DNA from: Candidatus Nitrosothermus koennekei
GTDB lineage: Archaea > Thermoproteota > Nitrososphaeria > Nitrososphaerales > Nitrosocaldaceae
NCBI GenBank assembly: GCA_013538715.1
Contig: JACAFH010000004.1
Span: 1 to 64,000, forward strand
Direction: 5' to 3'
DNA: 64,000 bases
The notes below the pieces were generated by a model, which worked only from the letters and a program-made list of their open reading frames with translations, ran no database searches and was not told the DNA's origin. Numbering within the stretch: position 1 is the first letter of the stretch; each line of letters starts with the position of its first letter. The position numbers were made by a program, and so were the translations under genes. Of this stretch, positions 54,560 through 63,115 are shown in pieces.

Positions 54560-55945
54560 TTATTTATACAACTCAATTATCTCTTTAACAACTTTTCCTT
54601 CCATCCCTTTTGGTATCTCAATACCCATTAATGCTAGTAAGGTAGGAGCTACATCATAAATGCTCATCCTCTCAATCCTCTTCTTTATCCTCTTCTTCTT
54701 ATCATATAGTATGAATATTCCATCATATGAATGGACAGAATCATCAGGACCCGTATCATTCTCATCAAGATAAAGGCTCCTATGACCAATAGTTCCAGCA
54801 GATCTCCAATATAGATCATCAAAGAATACTAAAAGATCTGGTTTATCTCCTCTAGCCTCTCCATAAAGCTCTTCTGCTGTATAAACTTTATTGTTAAGAT
54901 ATTCTCCATTAGGGCCTCTTATTCTCTCTATCTTCTTCCTTAACTCTTCTCTAATTTGCTCATACTCATCCTTACTAATTATACCATTAGCCTCTCTACC
55001 TTTCACATTTATAAATATCCTTGCATAATAACCACCCCATCCCCATGCCTTTGTTTTACTCCAATCTACATCACATTTGTTTAGATCAGTCTGTTTATCT
55101 GGGTAACTCTTTAATGAGAGATACCCCTCTTGTATAAGCCATTCGTTTATACAAATACAACCTTTCATCTTAGTAGTACCATGATCTGATACTATTAGGA
55201 TGAGTGTATCATCATCTACTTGTTTTATCAACTCACCTATCTTTCCATCTATATACCTATAGTAATCTCTAACTACATGTTCATATCCATTGTTTGGAAC
55301 ATACTTATGATGAGTCTTATCATAATACTTCCAGAATGTATGATGTAATCTATCAACGCCAATCTCTACAAACATGAATAGATCCCACCGCTCTTTATTT
55401 AGAAGATAATTTATAACTTTGAACCTCTTCTCTGTCATCTCATATAACTCTCTTAATATATAATCCCTATTATCAGTTCTAAATTTAATATCAAATTTAT
55501 ATTCACCGACCAATCCTTCTATCTCATCCTTTAGATTTGAAGGGTATGTATATACATTCTTTGTAGTTGGTGTTATGAAACATGATATCATTGCTCCATT
55601 TATCTCATAAGGGGGATAGCTTGGTGGCACACCTATTAAGCATGATCTCTTTCCATATTCTGCAAGATACTCCCATAACCTCTTCTCTTTTATCTTATCA
55701 GATGTTGTTATCCACCCATCTGTATATGAATAATGCTGCCTATGTCTAAATCCATAGACACCTAATCTACCAGGATTCTTGCTAGTCATCATAACCATCC
55801 ATGCAGGAATTGTTATTGGAGGCTTACAACTCTCTAATATAGTACTAAATCCATTATCTATGACACTCTTTATATTTGGGAGATCTTCATGATTATAAAG
55901 AAGATCTGCAGGCATTGAGTCTAAACCTATTATCAATAATCTCAT
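54560..55945 (-). CDS. Alkaline-phosphatase-superfamily phosphodiesterase/phosphatase, paralogue 1
   Basis: 461 aa. The metal ligands and nucleophile are recognisable: LLIIGLDSMPADL (Asp), TIPAWMVMMTSKNPG (likely Thr nucleophile), VSDHGTTKMKG (Asp-His), and a C-terminal H in SYDGIFILYD-adjacent VHSYDG. This is the type I phosphodiesterase/nucleotide pyrophosphatase (ENPP-like) branch. It is next to a longer paralogue (six bases apart) and about 2.5 kb downstream of sat-cysH. A role in sulfated or phosphorylated metabolite turnover, such as 3'-phosphonucleotides, is only a guess from that setting. Confidence 0.8.
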   Translation of the reverse strand: MRLLIIGLDSMPADLLYNHEDLPNIKSVIDNGFSTILESCKPPITIPAWMVMMTSKNPGRLGVYGFRHRQHYSYTDGWITTSDKIKEKRLWEYLAEYGKRSCLIGVPPSYPPYEINGAMISCFITPTTKNVYTYPSNLKDEIEGLVGEYKFDIKFRTDNRDYILRELYEMTEKRFKVINYLLNKERWDLFMFVEIGVDRLHHTFWKYYDKTHHKYVPNNGYEHVVRDYYRYIDGKIGELIKQVDDDTLILIVSDHGTTKMKGCICINEWLIQEGYLSLKSYPDKQTDLNKCDVDWSKTKAWGWGGYYARIFINVKGREANGIISKDEYEQIREELRKKIERIRGPNGEYLNNKVYTAEELYGEARGDKPDLLVFFDDLYWRSAGTIGHRSLYLDENDTGPDDSVHSYDGIFILYDKKKRIKKRIERMSIYDVAPTLLALMGIEIPKGMEGKVVKEIIELYK

Positions 55946-55951
55946 ACTGCT

Positions 55952-57775
55952 TCACTCAAATATATCATACATTACTCTCCCTTCAGAATGTTTTGGAGAT
56001 GGTATGTCTAGAATATAAGATATAGTAGGTGCTATATCAATGAATCTAATAGGCTTATCCCTTACATAATTCTTCTTTATATTTGGACCATATGCTATAA
56101 ACATGGATCTAATAGTGCCATGCTCTTTAAGGTCTACAGAACCCAATTGTTGACCATGTATACTCCCTCCTTTCAATCCTACCTTAAGATCCTCAAATAA
56201 CTCTCCTTGTGTAATTCTATTATCTATAGCGAATCCTGGATTTGCTACATATATTATATCACCACTTCTATCTCCATTTATACCCAAGACTTCAGCATCA
56301 TTATTTGATAATGCAAATGCTATAGGTCTTGTATTTGTGATAGGATCCTTGATATCATATAATACATCTATTATCTCTTCTACTAAATCTTCATACTCTT
56401 TACCCTTCTCAACTATACCATGAGGATCTCTACCTTTTACATTTAGATATATATGAACCATTGCTGGTGCATATGCTACAGTCTTACTCCAATCAATAGT
56501 TAATTTCTTATCTTGTAGTTTTAAGTTTATGTATCCTTTTCTAAGAAGGTATGAGTTTATGAAGAATCTTCTCTTCCCAATTATATGACCATGATCCGAT
56601 AACACAAATATACATGTATCTTTATCCAATCCTTTTACTATATCTCCTACCATCCTATCTGCTATCTCGTATGTCTTTGTTGTTACACTCTCTGATAAGA
56701 GCTTCTCATTCTCATCTAATATGCTCTTATCAAATCTTAGAAATGCATGCTGAGTATTATCTATTCCATGCCATTGCATCATAAAGAGATCCCATCTATA
56801 TCTTTTAGTTAAATAATTCGCAGCTTTTGCAAACCAATCTGCTTGATACTCAACCTCTTCAAGGTATGTATCCGCGTCTACCCAGTTAAATACAAAAGGA
56901 AAATGGCTTATTGATTCTATAAATGGGCCTACCTTCTCTATCAATTCTTTTGATAGAGTTGTTGGATATGTAAAACCTTCCAACGGAAATACTTGTGAAA
57001 TATAAAGTTTAAAGTTTAATGAACCATTATACTCTAATTGCATTAATTTTGATCTAAATACTGCATTAAGATGTTCATCTATTATCCATTTAGAAGTAAC
57101 TCCTTTTTGTAAGACTAATCCATTACTTGCATCTCTATCCTTTGTTAATATTATCTGCTTAGGATTTGATAATTCTATCAATATATTATATATACTCTTC
57201 TTATCCTTGCCTATCTCGATAGTAGATTCCAATGCGTCGTTAAATACGATACCCTTCCATGATGATTGATCTGCTTTACTAAATGTTATTAATTTGGAGT
57301 TCTCTAACTTTGTAGTCGAATAACATGAAGCATTGCTTATTGCTAGTGGACTTGAACCCCATGGTCTTGAACCTGGTCCTCCAGGTGCACCAAATCCTTC
57401 AATCTGTATTCCATCTTTTATTTCTGGAGGCCATGATGCTATATACTTAAGTAGTAATGGTACCTTGTTAAACCTCTCACAAGTCTCCCATATATGCTCA
57501 GCCTTACAATAATTTGAGTAAAATGCACTAGATATCTCTGTTAGTTCAGTATTAGGCTGGTGTATCACCATATCTGTTATTCCGTGAGTAGATGGCATTG
57601 CACCAGTTGATATAGTTGTCCAGTTTGTTGATGTTACTGTTGGAAAGACTGGAACGCCTTCTGACCATACGCCATTATTACGAAGATACTGCATATTTGG
57701 TAATCTATTTTGAGAGATTAGACTATTAACAATACTTGGTAATGCAGCATCTAAACCTATTAAAGCAATTTTCAT
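55952..57775 (-). CDS. Alkaline-phosphatase-superfamily phosphodiesterase/phosphatase, paralogue 2
   Basis: 607 aa. Shares the IALIGLDAALPSIV metal-binding start, a TSTNWTTISTGAMPSTHGI nucleophile region, FVLSDHGHI, and IHGQQLG-type C-terminal histidine (GGSIHGQQLGSVDL). An insertion of about 130 residues (roughly positions 130-270) distinguishes it from paralogue 1. It is the first gene of the pair and probably heads a two-gene operon. Substrate unknown. Confidence 0.8.
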   Translation of the reverse strand: MKIALIGLDAALPSIVNSLISQNRLPNMQYLRNNGVWSEGVPVFPTVTSTNWTTISTGAMPSTHGITDMVIHQPNTELTEISSAFYSNYCKAEHIWETCERFNKVPLLLKYIASWPPEIKDGIQIEGFGAPGGPGSRPWGSSPLAISNASCYSTTKLENSKLITFSKADQSSWKGIVFNDALESTIEIGKDKKSIYNILIELSNPKQIILTKDRDASNGLVLQKGVTSKWIIDEHLNAVFRSKLMQLEYNGSLNFKLYISQVFPLEGFTYPTTLSKELIEKVGPFIESISHFPFVFNWVDADTYLEEVEYQADWFAKAANYLTKRYRWDLFMMQWHGIDNTQHAFLRFDKSILDENEKLLSESVTTKTYEIADRMVGDIVKGLDKDTCIFVLSDHGHIIGKRRFFINSYLLRKGYINLKLQDKKLTIDWSKTVAYAPAMVHIYLNVKGRDPHGIVEKGKEYEDLVEEIIDVLYDIKDPITNTRPIAFALSNNDAEVLGINGDRSGDIIYVANPGFAIDNRITQGELFEDLKVGLKGGSIHGQQLGSVDLKEHGTIRSMFIAYGPNIKKNYVRDKPIRFIDIAPTISYILDIPSPKHSEGRVMYDIFE

Positions 57776-57930
57776 ATTAATTATCTTATCATCGTCATTT
57801 ATATAAATTATTCTAACTTTATAGTTCTATTTAATTTATACTAATATATTAAGATAATACAACTTTAATGTATATAAAATATATTATAATCTTTGTATAA
57901 TTCAATAATTAAAAATATTTGGTATCTTTT

Positions 57931-58227
57931 CTAGCCTAGTATAATCAGCACTATTACTATACCATATATCGCTATAGACTCTATCATACCTAGGAATATG
58001 AATACTCTAGACTGCATTGCGGGGTTCTCGCTTAATGCTGCTAAACCAGCAGCACCTACATAACCTAAACCTATTCCAGCACCTAAACCAGCTAGACCAA
58101 ATGCTAAACCAGCACCTAACTCTTTCTGTCCTCCTGCATTACTTTCTTGAGCGAAAGCAGGTACAATAGCAACAGTCGCTAATACCACGAGAGCGCTTAA
58201 TATACTCCTTCTAAAACTCATTAACAA
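57931..58227 (-). CDS. atpK: A-type ATP synthase proteolipid subunit (c/K)
   Basis: 98 aa. A cleavable-looking N-terminal segment (SALVVLATVAIVPAFAQ) precedes two long glycine-rich transmembrane helices. The ion-binding Glu lies in GMIESIAIYGIV of helix 2. It forms the rotor ring of the ATP synthase. No other ATP synthase gene is in the window, so the subunit is encoded apart from the main operon. The leader followed by QESNAGGQ suggests processing. Confidence 0.88.
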   Translation of the reverse strand: MLMSFRRSILSALVVLATVAIVPAFAQESNAGGQKELGAGLAFGLAGLGAGIGLGYVGAAGLAALSENPAMQSRVFIFLGMIESIAIYGIVIVLIILG

Positions 58228-58375
58228 TTGCTCTCTCTCTCGCTATATTTAATTATTATCATTTTCTAAAGCGCAGTAGATAACATATCTATACTATGAT
58301 TATATCTAATAAAATAATTTATATACACACTATTATCTCTATTCAACAATAAAAAATTATTGATTTAATAGTTGT

Positions 58376-59515
58376 TTATGAAACAAATGGATCTTTATAA
58401 TTCATTATAAGATCTGTTATCTCTGGTCTCATCAGTAGTTCTGATGGACGCTCTTTGTTAGTTATCATACTCCTTAGTTTAGTTCCACTCAACTCTACTC
58501 TATTATCAGGAGAATGGGGACATACCTTCTCACTAACAGTACCCATACATACCTTACAATAGAAGAACGAAGAGAAGAATACAGGTTTTATCTCAAGATC
58601 TGGATACTCCTTAAATATCTCATGTGCAGCAAATGGATGATAATAATTTCCCACGCCTGCATGATCCCTCCCAACTATAAAGTGTGTGCAACCAAAATTC
58701 TTACGCATTATAGCATGCATGATAGCCTCTTTAGGTCCCGCATATCTCATCTCTGTATGTAATGTTACAAACATAGCACTATCTTTAGGATAGTAATAGT
58801 TTAGTAATGCCTCATACGCTTTGATTATAACATCATCCTTAAAATCTCCACTCTTCTTCTTTCCAATCAATGGATTTATGAACAATCCATCAAATAGGTT
58901 TAATGCAGTCTTTTGTAACATCTCATGTGCTAGATGTGGTATATTTCTTGTTTGGAAACCAACTATAGTATTCCATCTCCTTTTACTAAACTCTTCCCTT
59001 GTCTCTCTTGGAGTTAGCCTATATCTCTTTAATGGATTGCTAGATCTCTCTATGAGTTGTATCTTCCCTGCAATGAGTATATCATTCATGCTCATGCATT
59101 TTGCTACTCCAGGATGTTTAATATCTTCAGTCTGATAAACCGCTCTAGCCATATACTTTTTATCAAATGTAAATGTATCTTCAACATCCATTATTGCTAT
59201 TGTATTATTATTTCTCAGCACTATACTCTTTGCATCCTTTGCTTTCTTTGCAATATTCTCTTCAACATCCAATACTATTGGAACTGTCCATGGTGTACCA
59301 TTAGCCAATCTGCCCTCTTTTAATATACTTAGAAAGTCGTCATTACCAACAAAACCTTCTAATGGGCTTAATATTCCATCTGCTATATTCTCTATATCAT
59401 CAGCTAACTCATTATCTACCTCTATAGTAAATAGTTCACTTACCTCTTCTCTCCTCCTCTCTAACATCTTACCCTCAAGAACTTTATTTACTAGCACTCC
59501 TCCATGTGCGTTCAT
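58376..59515 (-). CDS. sat: Sulfate adenylyltransferase
   Basis: 379 aa. Makes APS from ATP and sulfate. The catalytic QTRNIPHLAHE motif and GRDHAGVGN are intact, and zinc-type cysteines appear in FFYCKVCMGTVSEKVCPH. No APS kinase domain is fused. It lies 38 bases after cysH on the same strand, forming a sulfate-assimilation pair. Confidence 0.95.
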   Translation of the reverse strand: MNAHGGVLVNKVLEGKMLERRREEVSELFTIEVDNELADDIENIADGILSPLEGFVGNDDFLSILKEGRLANGTPWTVPIVLDVEENIAKKAKDAKSIVLRNNNTIAIMDVEDTFTFDKKYMARAVYQTEDIKHPGVAKCMSMNDILIAGKIQLIERSSNPLKRYRLTPRETREEFSKRRWNTIVGFQTRNIPHLAHEMLQKTALNLFDGLFINPLIGKKKSGDFKDDVIIKAYEALLNYYYPKDSAMFVTLHTEMRYAGPKEAIMHAIMRKNFGCTHFIVGRDHAGVGNYYHPFAAHEIFKEYPDLEIKPVFFSSFFYCKVCMGTVSEKVCPHSPDNRVELSGTKLRSMITNKERPSELLMRPEITDLIMNYKDPFVS

Positions 59516-59553
59516 TTATCATCAGTGAATATTGCTTATCTAATAAAAAGTTA

Positions 59554-60273
59554 TCATTTCTTTAAAGGATTAAAGTGCAAGCCACATTCTTTATGAGAAC
59601 CATCTTCCCACCACCATCTCCCTGCCCTAAATGGTTCACCCTCTTTTATTGCTCTAGTGCATGGTTCGCATCCTATACTTGGATAGCCTTTATCATGTAA
59701 TTTATTATATGGAATCTCATTCTTTCTTATATAATCCCATACCATCTTCCAACTCCAATCTGCTAATGGGTTTATCTTTATTATCCCATTATGAGAATTA
59801 TCTATCTCTACCTTCTTTATATTATTCCTTGTATCTAGTTGATCCCTTCTCAACCCAGTTATCCATGCGTTTAGATCCTTTAATGCCCTCTCCAAGGGTT
59901 TAACCTTTCTTATCTCACAACATAACTTCCTTAATTCAACACTCTTGTAAAATAGGTTCATACCATATCTACTAACCATCTCCTCAATGTCTTTATGATC
60001 TGGGAAGTAAACCTCAATCTTTGTCTTATACTTGTCTTTAATAGCATCAATAACATCATATGTCTCTTGATTTAATCTACCAGTATCTAAAGTGAATACT
60101 CTAGCATCACTTCTAATCTTCATTAACATATCTATGATAACTACATCCTCTGCGCCAAAACTGGAAGCAAAGGCTATTTTAGGATGGAATGTATCTAAAG
60201 CCCATCTTAATACCTCTTCTGCACTCTTCCTTTCCATCTCTTCTGCAATGTTTTTGATATCTATAACTTGCAT
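59554..60273 (-). CDS. cysH: APS reductase, [4Fe-4S] type
   Basis: 239 aa, PP-loop-related reductase. Four cluster-binding cysteines are present: CC in RKLCCEIRK and C-x2-C in IGCEPCTRA. This pattern is diagnostic of APS-specific enzymes rather than PAPS reductases. The C-terminal ECGLH carries the nucleophilic Cys. It should reduce Sat's product to sulfite. No sulfite reductase gene is in the window. Confidence 0.92.
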   Translation of the reverse strand: MQVIDIKNIAEEMERKSAEEVLRWALDTFHPKIAFASSFGAEDVVIIDMLMKIRSDARVFTLDTGRLNQETYDVIDAIKDKYKTKIEVYFPDHKDIEEMVSRYGMNLFYKSVELRKLCCEIRKVKPLERALKDLNAWITGLRRDQLDTRNNIKKVEIDNSHNGIIKINPLADWSWKMVWDYIRKNEIPYNKLHDKGYPSIGCEPCTRAIKEGEPFRAGRWWWEDGSHKECGLHFNPLKK

Positions 60274-60290
60274 TCAAAAATACTTCTAGG

Positions 60291-61640
60291 TTAGTATTTA
60301 TAAGTATTACTACAACTTTCTACAAACTTTTTTGCCATACTATCATTTAAATATAAGTGCATGTATGATGCCAATGTATTCTTTACCATTATTCCATCTC
60401 TACTTCCATCTATCCCTTTACCCTTCCTTAATTGGTAGGCAAATTTTGCATCATGAGGTATATTCTGCATTATGGAGTGATGAAATTCATGCCCTTTAAC
60501 TATAGAACCTTTATTTATTATGATTGAATCATAAAGTGTGGAAGCGTATGTATAATTTAGAGTCAAGCTCTTAGTCATAACGGTGTCTAGATCAAACAAT
60601 CCAACCATATCATATACCTTACCATCAAAATCTGTAATACTTTTGGATAGATACATTAACCCCCCACATTCAGCATAGATGGGAAGATACTCAGCAGCCT
60701 TCCTTATGCTATTTATCATAGTGACATTCTCTGCTAATTCTTTGGCAAGGATCTCTGGAAAACCTCCTCCAATGTATAATCCATTAACCTCTGGTATGAT
60801 TTTATCATTTATAGGACTAAATGTAACAAGTTCTGCACCATAATCTCTTAATCTTTGAAGATTATTATCATAGTAGAAGTTAAATGAGTTATCAAGTGCT
60901 ACACCAATCCTTATCTCTTCTCTCTTTTCTTTCCTCTTCTTTACAGTATAATCTAGAGCTGGTGCATTCTCTGCTATCTCTATTATCCTCTTTATATCTA
61001 ACTGTAAGCTTACTCTCTCTGCTACCTCTCTTGCCCTCTCTCTAACACTAATATCTTCATATGTTGGTATTAATCCAAGATGCCTCTCATCTAATCTTAT
61101 CCTTTCATCCCTTCTTACAATACCTAATACTTTACATACACCTCTTAATGCATCTAAACAATACCTTTCATGCCTCTCACTTGCAATATTATTAAGAATA
61201 ACCCCAGCGATATCTAATCTAGGATCAAACTTCATGAAACCGTATGCTATTGCTGCAACACTCCTAGCAGTCTTTGATGCATCTATAACAAGTATTATTG
61301 GAGCTTTAAGGAGCCTTGCTATATGAGCAGTGCTTGCTTTATCATTCTTACCAGATATACCATCAAATAAACCCATCACTCCCTCTATAACGCTAATATT
61401 AGAATCCATACTAGCCTTAACAAACTCACCTATTACATCATTCATTAACCATGCGTCTAGATTCTTTGAGTCTCTATTACTTATCAGTGTATGATAACTT
61501 GTATCTATATAATCTGGACCTATCTTAAATCCCTGCACTTTATAACCTATCTTGATTAAAGCATGTATCAAGCCTATAGTTATACTAGTCTTCCCTACAC
61601 CGCTTGTTACTCCTGCTATGATTACTCTTGGTATTTTCAT
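60291..61640 (-). CDS. cobB: Cobyrinate a,c-diamide synthase
   Basis: 449 aa from the ATG at 61640. Amidates cobyrinate using glutamine and ATP. The Walker-like GVTSGVGKTSITIGL starts the protein, and the amidotransferase Cys sits in YAECGGLMYLS. I chose MKIPRVIIAG because the longer frame to 61712 would overlap the divergent cobO gene. Together with CobO it supports cobalamin synthesis, as known in thaumarchaea. Confidence 0.93.
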   Translation of the reverse strand: MKIPRVIIAGVTSGVGKTSITIGLIHALIKIGYKVQGFKIGPDYIDTSYHTLISNRDSKNLDAWLMNDVIGEFVKASMDSNISVIEGVMGLFDGISGKNDKASTAHIARLLKAPIILVIDASKTARSVAAIAYGFMKFDPRLDIAGVILNNIASERHERYCLDALRGVCKVLGIVRRDERIRLDERHLGLIPTYEDISVRERAREVAERVSLQLDIKRIIEIAENAPALDYTVKKRKEKREEIRIGVALDNSFNFYYDNNLQRLRDYGAELVTFSPINDKIIPEVNGLYIGGGFPEILAKELAENVTMINSIRKAAEYLPIYAECGGLMYLSKSITDFDGKVYDMVGLFDLDTVMTKSLTLNYTYASTLYDSIIINKGSIVKGHEFHHSIMQNIPHDAKFAYQLRKGKGIDGSRDGIMVKNTLASYMHLYLNDSMAKKFVESCSNTYKY

Positions 61641-61677
61641 ACTCTTTAAATTAACGACCTTCCTTATATCTCTAGAT
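61641..61677. promoter_or_regulatory. 37-bp divergent promoter between cobB and cobO
   Basis: Both starts are convincing by homology, leaving only 37 bases. TTTAAATTA (about 61645-61653) sits about 25 bases before the cobO ATG and TTATAT (about 61664-61669, ATATAA on the minus strand) about 25 bases before cobB. Both transcripts would be leaderless. No riboswitch fits in this space. Confidence 0.5.
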
Positions 61678-62199
61678 ATGAGTTTAGTGATAGTATATAC
61701 TGGTAATGGCAAAGGTAAGACTACAGCTGCTTTAGGAATAGCATTAAGAGCAGTTGCATATAACTATAAGATCTGTATGATTCAGTTCATTAAAGGCTCA
61801 TGGAGCTATGGAGAGATGAAGAGCTTTGAGAGGTTAAAACCAGAATTTGAATTGGTGATAGCTGGTAAGGGTTTTGTCGGTATAATAGATGATGATAAAA
61901 GTATAGATGAGCATAGATCAGCAGCTAGAAATGCTTTAGAGATAAGTAAAGAGAAGATCTTATCACAAAATTATGATATAATCATACTTGATGAGATAAA
62001 CTATGCTATTAAACTTGGGTTAATTGAGGTAAAAGATGTCATCTCTCTTATTAATAAGAGAGGAGATACTCATATAGTATTAACTGGTAATTATGCTCAT
62101 GAAGAGATCATCAATATAGCAGATCTGGTTACAGAGATGAGGGAGATAAAACATCCTTATAAGAGAGGTATCAAAGCTGTAAAGGGAATAGATTATTAA
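61678..62199 (+). CDS. cobO: Cob(I)alamin adenosyltransferase, CobA/CobO type
   Basis: 173 aa from ATG 61678. Transfers adenosyl from ATP to cobalt. N-terminal P-loop VYTGNGKGKTTAALG and the segment IILDEINYAI (Walker B) are clear, as are MIQFIKGSWSYGE and VTEMREIKHPY. Earlier in-frame starts lie inside cobB and add a non-homologous stretch, so they are rejected. Its stop is five bases from convergent RNase Z. Confidence 0.93.
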   Translation: MSLVIVYTGNGKGKTTAALGIALRAVAYNYKICMIQFIKGSWSYGEMKSFERLKPEFELVIAGKGFVGIIDDDKSIDEHRSAARNALEISKEKILSQNYDIIILDEINYAIKLGLIEVKDVISLINKRGDTHIVLTGNYAHEEIINIADLVTEMREIKHPYKRGIKAVKGIDY

Positions 62200-62203
62200 T
62201 TAT

Positions 62204-63115
62204 TCATTCTCTATAAGGAACCTCTATCATCATCATATCCTCTGCTGCTATTACATTATCATGTATACTCGCTTCCTTGAGTAAGATATCTGTATCATTA
62301 TATCTAGCGCTAAAATGGGTTAATATTAAGAGATGTACATTAGCCTCTTTAGCAAGCATTGCTGCTTCTCTAGCAGTTGAGTGCATATTTGATATAGCAT
62401 TACTAGCATGATCATCACCATATGTAGAATCAAATATTAGAACATCAGAGGATCTAAAGAACTCTGCTAGATGAGGGTTTGGTCTAGTATCACCAGATAT
62501 ACCTATCTTCCTTCCTCTCCTCTTTGCTGATGTTACATCCTGTGGATTTATTATCCTCCCATCAATCTCTATAGCCTCACCATGCTGTAGTCTATGCCAT
62601 AATTTACCTTTTGGTATTCCTAGTGCTAATGCCTTCTCTGGATAGAATACTCCAGGTCTAGGATACTCTTCTAAACAATACGAGTATGTTGTAACGCTAT
62701 GCTCTGCTAATCTTGCTCTTACTTCATACTCCTTACTCTTCACTACTATACCTTCACTTACCTCTTTAAAGAATAATGGATATGATAACCTAAAGTTTAG
62801 AAGACGCATATTAACTGTAATAAATTCATATAACTCTCTACTTCCATAAACCCTTAACTCTTTATCTCTCCCAAACAATTCTAATGTTTGTAAGAATCCT
62901 AGCAAGCCAATTACATGATCACTATGCATGTGTGTTATGAATATACTCATACTTTTATTAGTGCCTATACCACTTTGTAAAAAATTTCTTTGCATACCTT
63001 CACCAGTATCAAATACCAATACCTCATCGCCTCTAATTATTGCTACAGAACTTAGACTACGTTTAGCAGTTGGTACAGCTGATGAGGTTCCTAAAAATAT
63101 TATCCTTAATTGCAT
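62204..63115 (-). CDS. rnz: Ribonuclease Z
   Basis: 303 aa, beta-lactamase-fold nuclease that cuts pre-tRNA 3' trailers. N-terminal IIFLGTSSAVPTAKRSLSS and the zinc motif FITHMHSDHVIGLLGF (HxHxDH) are diagnostic, and HFSARY at the C terminus supplies the last ligand. The start overlaps the next gene by ten bases. It will be needed for the intron-bearing tRNAs in the window along with a splicing endonuclease not found here. Confidence 0.94.
   Translation of the reverse strand: MQLRIIFLGTSSAVPTAKRSLSSVAIIRGDEVLVFDTGEGMQRNFLQSGIGTNKSMSIFITHMHSDHVIGLLGFLQTLELFGRDKELRVYGSRELYEFITVNMRLLNFRLSYPLFFKEVSEGIVVKSKEYEVRARLAEHSVTTYSYCLEEYPRPGVFYPEKALALGIPKGKLWHRLQHGEAIEIDGRIINPQDVTSAKRRGRKIGISGDTRPNPHLAEFFRSSDVLIFDSTYGDDHASNAISNMHSTAREAAMLAKEANVHLLILTHFSARYNDTDILLKEASIHDNVIAAEDMMMIEVPYRE

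Noticed and set aside
61552-61677. Longer cobO start at 61552
   Set aside because: The extra residues lie in antisense cobB sequence and show no similarity to CobO; MSLVIVYTGNGKGKTT is the family start.
61641-61712. Longer cobB start at 61712
   Set aside because: It would run into the divergent cobO coding region and adds a non-homologous stretch before MKIPRVIIAG.
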